From: Jeotgalicoccus aerolatus
GTDB lineage: Bacteria > Bacillota > Bacilli > Staphylococcales > Salinicoccaceae
DNA: 64,000 nucleotides
Assembly: GCF_014635205.1 (NCBI RefSeq)
Contig: NZ_BMCN01000004.1
Location: 1-64,000, forward strand
Direction: 5' to 3'
The position numbers and the translations under genes were made by a program. Positions 1-8,256 of this stretch are shown in pieces (the stretch's first letter is position 1; every line of letters starts with the position of its first letter). The notes below the pieces were generated by a model. The model worked only from the letters and a program-made list of their open reading frames with translations. It was not told the DNA's origin and did not search any database.

Positions 1-60
1 AGCTCTCCAGCGCCGATGGTAGTTGGACTGACGTCCCGCAAGAGTAGGACGCTGCCAGGC
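1..60 (+). rRNA. rrf: 5S ribosomal RNA, 3' part
   Basis: The first 60 bases match the 3' half of a Firmicutes 5S rRNA: GCCGATGGTAGTT, then an AGAGTAGGACGCTGCCAGGC ending. The 5' half, and presumably the 16S and 23S genes, lie outside the window. A terminator follows at once, so this is the end of a ribosomal RNA operon. The 3' boundary is accurate to about one base. Confidence 0.92.
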
Positions 61-96
61 TAACATATTCAATATATGGATGCGATGAGCCGCATT

Positions 97-121
97 GAGA
101 CCTTTCGAGGTCTCTTTTTTT
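97..121 (+). terminator. rRNA operon terminator
   Basis: A 7-bp stem GAGACCT/AGGTCTC closed by a TTCG tetraloop is followed by a run of T. This is a textbook intrinsic terminator 37 bases after the 5S end. Confidence 0.9.
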
Positions 122-166
122 GTATTATAATAGATTAAGTATATTATTTATTGAAGGAGTATCAGC

Positions 167-628
167 ATGCATACTTTAAAATTAAATTCACTTCATGATA
201 CAGAAAGGCTTGCTGAAACTTTATCTAAAGTAATAACGGGTGGTACCGTTATTCTGCTTTCAGGAGATCTTGGAAGCGGCAAGACGACTTTTTCTCAGTT
301 TTTAGGTAAATATTTAGGTGTGAAAAGGCATATGACTTCACCGACGTTTAATATTATAAAATCTTATAATGCTAATATTAAATTGCATCATATGGACTGT
401 TATCGTCTTGAAGATTCTGATGAAGATTTAGGTTTTGATGAATACTTTAACGATACTGATATTGCGCTTGTAGAATGGCCGCAATTCATAGCTGAATTTT
501 TACCTGACGAAGTGATTAACATTAATATAAAATACCTTGATGAAAGTGAGCGCCTTGTTGAAATTGAAGCAAGCGGGGAAGAAAATATTAAAATTGCGGA
601 GGTAGTATATGATCAGTTTACTGCTTGA
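167..628 (+). CDS. tsaE: TsaE, t6A37 biosynthesis ATPase
   Basis: TsaE is the P-loop ATPase that drives the TsaB-TsaD-TsaE complex, which places threonylcarbamoyl on A37 of ANN-decoding tRNAs in the cytoplasm. The 153-residue product has the family's usual length. It carries a Walker A motif, GDLGSGKTTFSQ, near residues 33-44, and a TSPTF segment near residue 58. The start follows an AAGGAG site 10 bases upstream. The gene overlaps tsaB by 20 bases and heads a four-gene cluster in the same order as Bacillus subtilis ydiB-ydiC-ydiD-ydiE. Confidence 0.96.
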   Translation: MHTLKLNSLHDTERLAETLSKVITGGTVILLSGDLGSGKTTFSQFLGKYLGVKRHMTSPTFNIIKSYNANIKLHHMDCYRLEDSDEDLGFDEYFNDTDIALVEWPQFIAEFLPDEVININIKYLDESERLVEIEASGEENIKIAEVVYDQFTA

Positions 629-1250
629 TACGAGTAACCAGGCACTGTCAGTTGCGGTAAACCGCAATGGTAAAATGCTTGCAGAGATTAATACAAACTA
701 TAAAAAAACACATTCGGAAACCCTGGTAGATTATATCGAGAAGGTGCTGGCTATTGCAGCGGTTAAGAAAACAGATATAGACAGGATTATTGCTGCCAGA
801 GGACCCGGTTCATATACAGGTGTAAGAATTGGTGTGACAGTGGCAAAAATGCTTTCTAAGCAGTTGGATATACCGCTGTACTCTGTATCATCATTATTTG
901 TGCTTGCGGTATCTAAAGGAACTGAAGGAAAGACTGCTCCGCTTATTGATGCGAGACGGGGTTATGTGTACGGTGCCTTGTATAATATTGAAAAAGGTCA
1001 TTATACTGAATTAACAGCACCTTTGTATGTTGAGTTTAAAACATTTCTACAATCAGCTAAAGAGGCTGAGTTTTTATTGAATGACGAAGAAAAAGTATCG
1101 ATTGATATTGATAAATATACAGAAATATCTCCGCGTATTTCGCAAGTGGAGCGTTTTGAACAAGCATTAAAACTTGAAGATGCCGATCAGTTTATACCTG
1201 ATTATTTACGCATCTCGGAGGCTGAACGGAATTGGCAGGACAACCAGTAA
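609..1250 (+). CDS. tsaB: TsaB, t6A37 complex dimerisation subunit
   Basis: TsaB is the inactive ASKHA-fold paralogue of TsaD. It scaffolds the tRNA threonylcarbamoyladenosine transferase complex. The product has 213 residues, opens with MISLLLDTSNQALSVAV and contains the family signature ARGPGSYTGVRIG near residues 63-75. It overlaps tsaE upstream (20 bases) and rimI downstream (19 bases), which implies translational coupling within the tsaE-tsaB-rimI-tsaD operon. Confidence 0.95.
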   Translation: MISLLLDTSNQALSVAVNRNGKMLAEINTNYKKTHSETLVDYIEKVLAIAAVKKTDIDRIIAARGPGSYTGVRIGVTVAKMLSKQLDIPLYSVSSLFVLAVSKGTEGKTAPLIDARRGYVYGALYNIEKGHYTELTAPLYVEFKTFLQSAKEAEFLLNDEEKVSIDIDKYTEISPRISQVERFEQALKLEDADQFIPDYLRISEAERNWQDNQ

Positions 1251-1684
1251 TCAGAGAAATGGAAATTGAGGATTTAAGTGCAGTATATGAAATAGAAGTT
1301 GAAGCATTTAAAAATACTACATGGACGATGGAAGCATATACGAGAGAGCTCGTAATGAATAAATTTGCCCATTATTTTGTTATGGAATTAGACGGTGAGA
1401 TTATTGGGTATACGGGTATTTGGCTTGTCGTTGATCAATGTCAGATCACGACTGTTGCTGTGAGCAGAAAAATGCGCGGCAAGGGTTACAGTCATATACT
1501 GATCCAGCATATTAAAGATTTTGTCAAACCTCAGGCTGATGTGATATCTCTTGAAGTAAGAGTAGACAATACACCGGCGATGCGTTTATACGAGCATAAC
1601 GGCTTTAAATACGGCGGTGTCCGTAAAAACTATTATGGAGAAGGGCTTGATGCACACGTGATGTGGGTGAATCTTAATGACTAA
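1232..1684 (+). CDS. rimI: RimI-type ribosomal protein N-acetyltransferase
   Basis: This is a GNAT-fold acetyltransferase of 150 residues. In this position it is the RimI orthologue, which acetylates the N-terminal alanine of ribosomal protein S18 in Escherichia coli. The acetyl-CoA binding segment is seen as [16 protein letters not shown] near residues 75-90, followed by the conserved [18 protein letters not shown]. The start is TTG at 1232, about 10 bases after GGAGG. A later ATG at codon 10 would shorten the conserved N-terminus. The gene overlaps tsaB and tsaD. The exact substrate in this organism is inferred. Confidence 0.9.
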   Translation: MAGQPVIREMEIEDLSAVYEIEVEAFKNTTWTMEAYTRELVMNKFAHYFVMELDGEIIGYTGIWLVVDQCQITTVAVSRKMRGKGYSHILIQHIKDFVKPQADVISLEVRVDNTPAMRLYEHNGFKYGGVRKNYYGEGLDAHVMWVNLND

Positions 1685-2699
1685 CAATATAACAATACTC
1701 GCTGTAGAGACGAGCTGTGACGAAACTGCAGCCAGCGTAATTCGAAATGGGCATGAGATTTTATCGAATGTCGTAGTAAGCCAAATAGACAGTCACAAAC
1801 GCTTTGGCGGTGTAGTACCTGAAGTGGCATCAAGGCACCACGTGGAGGCCATCACATACGTCATAGACCAGGCTTTAAAAGAAGCTGAACTCAAACCTTC
1901 AGAACTGACAGCAGTCGCTGTAACAGAAGGCCCGGGTTTAATCGGGGCTCTGCTTATTGGTATTAATGCAGCAAAAACATTTGCTTTTGTGCATGATTTA
2001 CCGCTGATACCAGTCCATCACATCGCCGGACATATATATGCTGCGCAGCTGGAAAAACCATTGGAATTTCCATTAATCTCACTTGTAATTTCAGGCGGAC
2101 ATACTGAATTAATATATATGAAAGATCATATGTCATTTGAAATTATCGGTGAAACGAGAGATGATGCTGTAGGTGAAGCATTCGATAAAGTGGCGAGAGT
2201 GATTGACCTGCCTTATCCGGGCGGACCTCATATAGATAAATTGGCACAGACAGGACAGGATACATTTAATTTTCCGAGAGGTTTAATGAAAGAAAAGACA
2301 TTTGATTTCAGCTTCTCCGGCTTAAAATCAGCTGTCATTAATAAACTTCATAATTACAGACAAAAAGGTGAGGAAATTAATAAGAATGATGTTGCAGCGA
2401 GCTTCCAGGCGAGCGTTACTGATGTTCTGACAGCTAAAACACTACAGGCTCTAAAACAATATGATGTAAATCATTTGATTATCGCCGGCGGTGTAGCAGG
2501 CAACAGTGAAATCCGGCGCAGATTTAAAATATTATGCGAAGAAGAAAATATAAATCTTCAAATACCGGAATTAAAATTCTGTACGGATAATGCAGCAATG
2601 ATCGGGGCAGCAGCATATCATCTATATAAGAAAAATCATTTAGCTGATTTAAAACTGAATGGCAGAAACTTTATAGATATAGAGGAATATGCCTTTTAA
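1677..2699 (+). CDS. tsaD: TsaD, tRNA threonylcarbamoyltransferase
   Basis: TsaD (Gcp/YdiE) transfers threonylcarbamoyl from threonylcarbamoyl-AMP to tRNA A37. The 340-residue product is full length. It begins [15 protein letters not shown], has the metal-binding HHIAGH motif near residues 113-118, [12 protein letters not shown] near 210 and the nucleotide-binding [10 protein letters not shown] near 265. It is the last gene of the t6A cluster and overlaps rimI by 8 bases. In B. subtilis the region around this gene (gcp) is one of the stable DnaA-binding loci; see the box cluster at 5071. Confidence 0.97.
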   Translation: MTNNITILAVETSCDETAASVIRNGHEILSNVVVSQIDSHKRFGGVVPEVASRHHVEAITYVIDQALKEAELKPSELTAVAVTEGPGLIGALLIGINAAKTFAFVHDLPLIPVHHIAGHIYAAQLEKPLEFPLISLVISGGHTELIYMKDHMSFEIIGETRDDAVGEAFDKVARVIDLPYPGGPHIDKLAQTGQDTFNFPRGLMKEKTFDFSFSGLKSAVINKLHNYRQKGEEINKNDVAASFQASVTDVLTAKTLQALKQYDVNHLIIAGGVAGNSEIRRRFKILCEEENINLQIPELKFCTDNAAMIGAAAYHLYKKNHLADLKLNGRNFIDIEEYAF

Positions 2700-2733
2700 C
2701 TAATTTAGAAGGGTATATTTTCACTATACGTTA

Positions 2734-2742
2734 TGCTATAAT
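2734..2742 (+). promoter_or_regulatory. extended -10 promoter of the ABC-F leader
   Basis: TGC followed by TATAAT is an extended -10 element. It would start transcription about 10 bases before the ribosome binding site of the 12-codon leader ORF at 2772. No clear -35 hexamer is visible, as is usual for extended -10 promoters. Confidence 0.7.
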
Positions 2743-2771
2743 GAATATAAATTATTTAAGGAGGGGCATAC

Positions 2772-2810
2772 ATGATACCGCGTATTTGGAACATACTTTT
2801 GAATCAATAA
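2772..2810 (+). CDS. candidate 12-residue leader peptide of the ABC-F gene
   Basis: A short ORF encodes MIPRIWNILLNQ and is preceded by a strong AAGGAGGGG site 6 bases upstream. It lies in the untranslated leader of the MsrA-like ABC-F gene. Its own codons form the 5' arm of a long inverted repeat: ACTTTTGAAT at 2795-2804 pairs with ATTCAAAAGT at 2821-2830, GAACA at 2789-2793 with TGTTC at 2833-2837, and most of 2778-2786 with 2848-2856. A terminator follows at 2895. This layout matches drug-inducible leader peptides known upstream of several erm and ABC-F resistance genes. The function is inferred. Confidence 0.6.
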   Translation: MIPRIWNILLNQ

Positions 2811-2894
2811 TTTAATAAAAATTCAAAAGTCTTGTTCAAACTATATTAATACACGGGATGAGTATATCCTTTTTTAAGAAATATTATTACGTTT

Positions 2895-2921
2895 GAGACA
2901 GCACAGGACTGTCTCTTTTTT
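2895..2921 (+). terminator. leader terminator upstream of the ABC-F gene
   Basis: The stem GAGACAG/CTGTCTC with a 7-base loop is followed by a run of T. It sits between the leader peptide and the ABC-F start, so it may act as an attenuator instead of simply ending the tsaD transcript. Confidence 0.8.
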
Positions 2922-2967
2922 GTGTATAAAAATATAGTTTGCAGGCTCATAAGGAGTGCAAATTATA

Positions 2968-4419
2968 ATGAATGAATTAACAGTAAAATTAGAAGATATA
3001 TCAGTCAGTTTTGGTAATAAACATATTTTTGATATCGAACAAATGTCGGCATATATGAATGACAGAATTGCAATTGTCGGGCGCAACGGTTCAGGTAAAT
3101 CCACCTTGCTGAAAATTATTGCCGGTGTATTCGAAGGTTATACTGGTGAAGTTCAAAGGGAAACTGATTTTAATTATTTGAGTCAGATTGGAGATCCAAA
3201 AACAGAGATAAGCGAATCGTTAGATTTTGAAATGCTCAGCAGAATGAATATTCCGGGAAATAATAATTTGAGCGGCGGTGAAGAAACGAAATACAGAATT
3301 GTTCAGACCTTGTCGGACTACAAAATGGGTCTGCTGCTCGATGAACCGACGACGCATCTTGATCAGCAAAGTATAGATTTTTTAATTCAGGAACTTGAAT
3401 ATTATTATGGCACCTTGATTTTTGTCAGTCATGACAGGTATTTTATTAACAGTCTGGCGACTAAAGTCTGGGAAGTATCTGACGGACGGATTAAAGAATA
3501 TGCAGGAAATTATAAAGCATATGAAGAGGCTAAAGAACAAGAAAAACTGGAACAGGAACGTCAATACGAAAATACAATAAAAGAAAAAGAACGTTTGAAC
3601 AAAGCAATAGAAAAACAGGCGTCTAAGGCTGATAAAATGTCTAAAGGCCAAAAAAGTCAGGATATTAAACCCGACCGCTTATCGAGCTCCAAGCAGAAGG
3701 ATACTGTGCAAAAACAGGCACATAAAACAGCAAAAGCAATGGAAAGCCGTTTAAATCAGCTGGCAGATGCTAAACGGCCAGACCAGCAGGCTGACATAGA
3801 GTTCCCGGTATCTAAAGCGATGGAACTCCACAATAAGTTTCCGATCATGGGAAGAGATGTCACAGTAGAGCGCGGCGGAAATATTCTTTTGGATAAGGTC
3901 AGTTTTCAATTCCCGCTTGGAAAAACAATAGCAATTACCGGAAATAACGGCAGCGGTAAGTCGAGTTTACTTTCGGATATTGTTCAGGGGAGCGGCAACT
4001 TTGATATTTCTCCTAAAGTTGTAATCGAACAGTATAAGCAAATGGATTATAAAATGTTTGGCACGGAACAGGTCATGCAGTTTTTAATGCGTCATACAGA
4101 ACTAAACGAATCGATTGTCAGAAGCATGCTCGTCAGTCTAGGTTTTAGTCCAAGTGAAGTAATGAAACCGGTGAATCAGCTGAGCGGCGGAGAAGCGACG
4201 AGGCTATCGCTTGCATTAATGTTTGTCAAACCTTCCAATGTAATTATTCTCGATGAACCGACGAACTTTATCGATTTAATGACAATAGAAGCGCTGGAAA
4301 AGTTTATAAGGGCATATCAGGGCACCATCATCCTCACTTCGCATGACCGGCAGTTTATCAGCCGGACCGCGGACCGCGTGTATACTATATTTGAAAAAAA
4401 TCTGATTGACATTACGTAA
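2968..4419 (+). CDS. MsrA-like ABC-F ribosome protection protein
   Basis: This is a soluble ABC-F ATPase with two nucleotide-binding domains and no membrane segment. Walker A motifs are GRNGSGKST and GNNGSGKSS; signatures are LSGGEETKYR and LSGGEATRLS; Walker B regions are LLLDEPTTHLD and IILDEPTNFID. The long basic inter-domain linker contains PDRLSSSKQKDTVQK, closely matching the linker of staphylococcal MsrA (PDRLSASKEKGTVEK as recalled). Such proteins displace macrolides, streptogramins, lincosamides or pleuromutilins from the ribosome. The ATG at 2968 fits AAGGAG at 2951; an in-frame GTG at 2956 overlaps that site and is rejected. Which drugs it acts on, if any, cannot be read from the sequence. 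Confidence 0.85.
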   Translation: MNELTVKLEDISVSFGNKHIFDIEQMSAYMNDRIAIVGRNGSGKSTLLKIIAGVFEGYTGEVQRETDFNYLSQIGDPKTEISESLDFEMLSRMNIPGNNNLSGGEETKYRIVQTLSDYKMGLLLDEPTTHLDQQSIDFLIQELEYYYGTLIFVSHDRYFINSLATKVWEVSDGRIKEYAGNYKAYEEAKEQEKLEQERQYENTIKEKERLNKAIEKQASKADKMSKGQKSQDIKPDRLSSSKQKDTVQKQAHKTAKAMESRLNQLADAKRPDQQADIEFPVSKAMELHNKFPIMGRDVTVERGGNILLDKVSFQFPLGKTIAITGNNGSGKSSLLSDIVQGSGNFDISPKVVIEQYKQMDYKMFGTEQVMQFLMRHTELNESIVRSMLVSLGFSPSEVMKPVNQLSGGEATRLSLALMFVKPSNVIILDEPTNFIDLMTIEALEKFIRAYQGTIILTSHDRQFISRTADRVYTIFEKNLIDIT

Positions 4420-4475
4420 TGCATCTTAATTTGGGTATATAGTAAGAGCTTAAATATATTTACGGGAGTGATTCA

Positions 4476-4913
4476 ATGGTTGAAGCAATTCAATATTTTA
4501 ATTTCCCTAACGCAAATGAGGCGCTGGATTTTTACGAAGAAAATTTTGACGCGGTGATTACTTCAAAAGTACTTGCGTCTGATCCAATGTTTGAAGATGG
4601 ACTGGAAGAAATGGGGATGTCACAGGAAGATGCGGAATCTTTCATCATGAACGCTGAATTTGAAGTACTCGGACAAAAATTTATGGTCAGTACAACTTGG
4701 GAAAAGAAAGAGATTGATAACTCCGGTGCTAATGTTACTTTCGTGTTTAATACTAGCAATCAGGAAGATTATGACACTGTAAAGCAATTTTACCGTAAAG
4801 CAATCGAAGCAGGATGTGTCGCTGATATGGAAGAAGGACCAACAGAATGGACGGAATACTTTGCCAGTTTTAAAGATCCATTTGGTGTCTCGTGGATGAT
4901 CAGCGGTGAATAA
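4476..4913 (+). CDS. VOC superfamily protein (PhnB/YjdN-like)
   Basis: The 145-residue protein has the vicinal oxygen chelate fold of the PhnB / 3-demethylubiquinone-9 methyltransferase-like group: an N-terminal FPNANEALDFYEENF and a C-terminal EYFASFKDPFGVSWMI. Members are small cytoplasmic proteins, mostly without a proven reaction. It has its own GGGAGTG ribosome binding site and ends in a strong terminator. Despite the family name, its position gives no link to the phosphonate genes 36 kb away. Confidence 0.8.
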   Translation: MVEAIQYFNFPNANEALDFYEENFDAVITSKVLASDPMFEDGLEEMGMSQEDAESFIMNAEFEVLGQKFMVSTTWEKKEIDNSGANVTFVFNTSNQEDYDTVKQFYRKAIEAGCVADMEEGPTEWTEYFASFKDPFGVSWMISGE

Positions 4914-4914
4914 T

Positions 4915-4958
4915 AAAACATGCCCTCAGCGGAATATTTTCCGGAGAGGGCATGTTTT
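4915..4958 (+). terminator. terminator after the VOC gene
   Basis: A 13-bp perfect stem, AAAACATGCCCTC/GAGGGCATGTTTT, has an inner CGGAA/TTCCG extension and T runs at the end. It separates the VOC gene from the DnaA-box region. Confidence 0.9.
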
Positions 4959-5070
4959 ATTTTTCAGCAGACGTTTAATATATTAGTTTGTTCGCATCAA
5001 TGACCGAACAGACATTCAGTTAATATTACGTTTGACGTGCAATAGAAACTGTCAAGATAGAACGTATGTT

Positions 5071-5209
5071 TTATCCACAATTTGTGGAAAGATTGTGCAT
5101 AACTTATTCATAACTGTGCAGTATTTTGTGTATAACTATGTTGAAAACTCGAATAACTGTGGAAAAGTCATAGAAAAGCCGCTGTTCATCGCATTTTAAA
5201 TGTGTATAA
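5071..5209. other. DnaA-box cluster
   Basis: Four perfect matches to TTATNCACA lie within 139 bases: 5071-5079 on the plus strand, and 5094-5102, 5127-5135 and 5201-5209 on the minus strand. Two more sites have one mismatch: 5104-5112 (plus) and 5158-5166 (minus). Chance expectation for perfect sites in this length is below 0.01. The cluster fills the gene-free interval between the VOC terminator and the end of ydiF. No dnaA or dnaN is present, so this is not a standard oriC. It resembles the DnaA-box clusters outside oriC of B. subtilis, one of which lies at gcp (tsaD). Confidence 0.85.
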
Positions 5210-5268
5210 CTTTTATGTGAAATATTACAATTACAGACGAACGTGATGTAAATATTTTGTAAACAGTC

Positions 5269-7185
5269 TTAAAGATCCGCTAATATCTCTTCAGCTTTTG
5301 CCCATTCGGCCATTTGCTCTTCGAGATTTTGATTGATTTCCTGTAGTCTTTCATTCAATTCTTGAGCTTTTTCATAATCATTAAATACTTCAGGCGCAAC
5401 GAGTTTATCTTCTATCATCGCAAGTTCTTCTTCAAGGTTCTGAATTTCCTGCTCAAGTTTTTCACTTTGTTTTTTAACGCGTTTTAATTCATTCCGTCTT
5501 TGTTTTTGAGCTTCATAGTCAGAAGTATTGTCAATTTTTTGCACAGCTTCTTCTGCGGGCGCCTCCATGAACTCAGCTTCTTTTTTCTTATGAAGAAAAT
5601 AACTGTAATCTCCGTCAACCATCATAATTTTATGAGGCTCGATTTCCATTACACGTGTCGCAATTTTATCGATAAAGTAACGGTCATGCGACACGACGAT
5701 AATCGTGCCAGGGAAATTTTCCAGAGCAGTTTCAAGTACTTCTTTACTGTCAATATCCAGGTGGTTGGTAGGTTCATCGAGTATAAGCAGGTTATTTTCT
5801 TCAAGCATCAGCTTAGCCAGCTGAATTCTCGCTTTTTCTCCGCCGCTTAATGAATTGACCTGTTTCATCACTTCATCCTGAGTAAAGAGGAAACGGCCGA
5901 GTATTTTTCTGACGTCGCTTTCTTTCATTTCCGGATATTCTTTCCAGAGTTCTTCCAGCACATTATTTTGCGATGTAAATTCAGCCTGTTTTTGATCGTA
6001 ATATCCAATCGTCACATTGGTGCCATATTGAATATTGCCGGCAAGTGCAGGAATCTTTTTCGCAATCGTCTTTGCTAATGTTGACTTGCCTATACCGTTT
6101 GGTCCGAGTATTGCCAGACGTTCTCCTTTGTCAACATTGAACGATAAGCCTTCCCTCAGCGCATGCTGCTCGTAGCCGATGGACAAATCTTTCAGCCTGA
6201 GAACATCGTTGCCGCTTTCTCGTTTAATAGTAAAATGAAAGTCCGCACTGGAGCGGTCGATAAACGGCTTATCCATACGGTCCATCATTTCCAGTTTCTT
6301 ACGGCGGTCTTTAGCCATGCCGGAAGTCGATGCCCGTGTAATATTTTTATCGATAAATGTCTCGAGTCTTTTAACTTCACTTTGTTCCCGTTCGTATTGT
6401 TTCATTTTAAGGCGATAAGTCTTTTCTTTTTCTTTAACGTAATTCGTATAGTTGGTGTGATACAAAGTGCCGCGGTGCAGTTCGATTTCATAAATTTTAT
6501 CGACTGTACGGTCTAAAAAGTATCTGTCGTGACTAATAATAACGACGGCCCCGGCATAGCTGGTCAAATACTGTTCCAGCCATTCTACAGTTGCCATATC
6601 CAGGTGGTTGGTCGGTTCATCGAGCAGCAGCAGATCTGGTTTTGTCAGCAGCATTTTACCCAGAGCAAGCCGTGTTTTCTGACCGCCGGAAAATTCTTCA
6701 ACCCGGCGCTCCAAATCGTCTTCTGTAAATTGCAGGCCGGTCAGGACACTTTTAATTTGAGCATCGATTGTATAGCCGTCATTGTGCTCAAAATTGAGCT
6801 GAATATTTTCATAGCGTTTAAGCTTCTCATCGTAGTCAGAATGAGTGTGTTCGTGTTCCGCCAGCCATTGTGCAATGACTGCCATATCTTCATTCATTTT
6901 AAGTATATGAGCAAACGGTTTTTGCATCTCATCTCTGACCGTCTCTTCTGACTCAAGTGTCATCTGCTGGGCAAGGTAGCCGAGCGTGACATTTTTAGGC
7001 ATGCTAATCGTACCGCTGTCGTATGTCAGTTCATCAGCCATTATCTTCATCAGTGTACTTTTTCCGGCACCATTTTTCCCGACAATACCGAGCGTTTCGC
7101 CGGATTTAACTTCGAGATCCAGATGTTCAAATATTGTACTTGTTCCGTATGCCTTTGAGACATTTCCCAATTGTAAAAGTATCAT
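5269..7185 (-). CDS. ydiF: YdiF-type ABC-F ATPase
   Basis: This is a 638-residue ABC-F protein with two nucleotide-binding domains: Walker A GKNGAGKST near residue 37 and GPNGIGKST near 360; signatures FSGGQKTRLA and LSGGEKARIQ; DEPTNHLD twice. A C-terminal coiled coil of about 90 residues (KQRRNELKRVKKQSEKLEQ and on) follows. It is the YdiF/Uup-like subgroup, housekeeping factors thought to act on the translating ribosome. The start has GAGGTAAAAAAAT upstream. It is divergent from rex and convergent with the VOC gene across the DnaA boxes. The neighbourhood tsaD-ydiF-rex-tat matches B. subtilis. Confidence 0.9.
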   Translation of the reverse strand: MILLQLGNVSKAYGTSTIFEHLDLEVKSGETLGIVGKNGAGKSTLMKIMADELTYDSGTISMPKNVTLGYLAQQMTLESEETVRDEMQKPFAHILKMNEDMAVIAQWLAEHEHTHSDYDEKLKRYENIQLNFEHNDGYTIDAQIKSVLTGLQFTEDDLERRVEEFSGGQKTRLALGKMLLTKPDLLLLDEPTNHLDMATVEWLEQYLTSYAGAVVIISHDRYFLDRTVDKIYEIELHRGTLYHTNYTNYVKEKEKTYRLKMKQYEREQSEVKRLETFIDKNITRASTSGMAKDRRKKLEMMDRMDKPFIDRSSADFHFTIKRESGNDVLRLKDLSIGYEQHALREGLSFNVDKGERLAILGPNGIGKSTLAKTIAKKIPALAGNIQYGTNVTIGYYDQKQAEFTSQNNVLEELWKEYPEMKESDVRKILGRFLFTQDEVMKQVNSLSGGEKARIQLAKLMLEENNLLILDEPTNHLDIDSKEVLETALENFPGTIIVVSHDRYFIDKIATRVMEIEPHKIMMVDGDYSYFLHKKKEAEFMEAPAEEAVQKIDNTSDYEAQKQRRNELKRVKKQSEKLEQEIQNLEEELAMIEDKLVAPEVFNDYEKAQELNERLQEINQNLEEQMAEWAKAEEILADL

Positions 7186-7271
7186 ATTTTTTTACCTCAT
7201 TTCATCTTTAAGTTTACACGATAAATCGTCAAAATTCGACCAGATAAACCGATGTCTATGGATATATATTA

Positions 7272-7280
7272 TGTTATAAT
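7272..7280 (+). promoter_or_regulatory. rex promoter, extended -10
   Basis: TGT followed by TATAAT, 32 bases before the rex start codon, is an extended -10 element. The same interval must hold the divergent ydiF promoter. I could not assign a convincing Rex operator. Confidence 0.6.
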
Positions 7281-7311
7281 GGAACGACTAGAAATATAGA
7301 GGTGAAAGGGA

Positions 7312-7944
7312 ATGTCTAACAAGAAAAAAATCCCTAATGCAACTATGAAACGTCTACCGCTTTATTACCGTTACTTCAAACAAGAAGAGAATAATGGCAA
7401 TGATAGAGTTTCCTCGAAAGAAATTAGTGAAGCATTAGACATTGACTCGGCGACGATTCGCAGAGACTTTTCTTATTTTGGAGAATTGGGTAGAAAAGGG
7501 TACGGATATAACGTCGGAAGCCTTTTGAAATTTTTCTTAGAATACATCCAGGGGAACAACGTAAAAAACGTCATTCTTCTCGGCGCAGGTAATCTCGGAA
7601 GAGCGTTATTGAACTACAAATTTGCGAACATTCATGATAAAATGAATATAGTTGGGGCTTTTGACAGCAATGAATCACTTATTGGAAATTCAATTAACGG
7701 CACAAAGATTTTTCATATAAATGATTTAGAGACTATCATAGAGCAGGAAAATGTTGAAGTCGCTATTATGACCGTGCCGATGGAGGCAGGGCAGCAATCA
7801 GCAGAACGCTTGGAAAAAGCAGGAATTAAAGGCATTCTTAATTTTACACCTATCCGGCTTCATACCGGTTCTGACGTGACTGTGCATAGTATTGATCTCG
7901 GCGTAGAACTGCAAGCGTTGTTTTTCCAAATGAAAAATAAATAG
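7312..7944 (+). CDS. rex: Rex, redox-sensing transcriptional repressor
   Basis: Rex senses the NADH/NAD+ ratio and represses fermentation and anaerobic respiration genes. The 210-residue protein has an N-terminal winged helix ([33 protein letters not shown], about residues 35-67, quoted in part) and a Rossmann domain with [16 protein letters not shown] near residue 88. Both are diagnostic. The ribosome binding site AGGTGAAAGGG precedes the ATG. tatA follows after 11 bases, so rex, tatA and tatC, and possibly the GH32 gene, form one operon. Confidence 0.96.
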   Translation: MSNKKKIPNATMKRLPLYYRYFKQEENNGNDRVSSKEISEALDIDSATIRRDFSYFGELGRKGYGYNVGSLLKFFLEYIQGNNVKNVILLGAGNLGRALLNYKFANIHDKMNIVGAFDSNESLIGNSINGTKIFHINDLETIIEQENVEVAIMTVPMEAGQQSAERLEKAGIKGILNFTPIRLHTGSDVTVHSIDLGVELQALFFQMKNK

Positions 7945-7955
7945 GAGGGGTATTC

Positions 7956-8213
7956 ATGATAGAAGTTCTTTTACCAAATACATTAATGGCAGTTACTCCA
8001 GTGAGTCTAATTGTTATTGCAGTAGTGGCGCTTATCATTTTCGGACCTAAAAAACTTCCGCAATTTGGTAAAGCAGTCGGTTCTACTTTGAAAGAATTTA
8101 AAGATGCAACTAAAGGTCTTGCAGATGATGATGACGATGATGATAAAGTCAGCAAAAAATCTGAAGGCGAAGCTAAACAAGAAGAACCAAAAAAAATTGA
8201 ATCAGAAGCATAA
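7956..8213 (+). CDS. tatA: TatA, twin-arginine translocase subunit
   Basis: TatA forms the protein-conducting element of the twin-arginine translocase. The 85-residue product has one N-terminal membrane segment ([15 protein letters not shown]), the [14 protein letters not shown] hinge and amphipathic helix, and an acidic tail with seven consecutive Asp. The ribosome binding site is AGGAGGGG. It is followed by tatC, as in the minimal TatA-TatC systems of Firmicutes. Confidence 0.95.
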   Translation: MIEVLLPNTLMAVTPVSLIVIAVVALIIFGPKKLPQFGKAVGSTLKEFKDATKGLADDDDDDDKVSKKSEGEAKQEEPKKIESEA

Positions 8214-8218
8214 TCAAA

Positions 8219-8241
8219 GGGTGGCGAAAGCCGCCTTTTTT
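8219..8241 (+). terminator. weak intercistronic hairpin between tatA and tatC
   Basis: GGTGGC-GAAA-GCCGCC followed by seven T lies between tatA and tatC. A short imperfect stem like this may lower expression of tatC relative to tatA, which is needed in excess. Confidence 0.55.
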
Positions 8242-8256
8242 TAAAGGATGATTTAA

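Noticed and set aside
4959-5268. A chromosomal origin of replication at the DnaA-box cluster
   Set aside because: There is no dnaA, dnaN, rpmH or AT-rich unwinding repeat next to it, and the flanking genes are ydiF and a VOC protein. A titration or regulatory cluster is the better reading.
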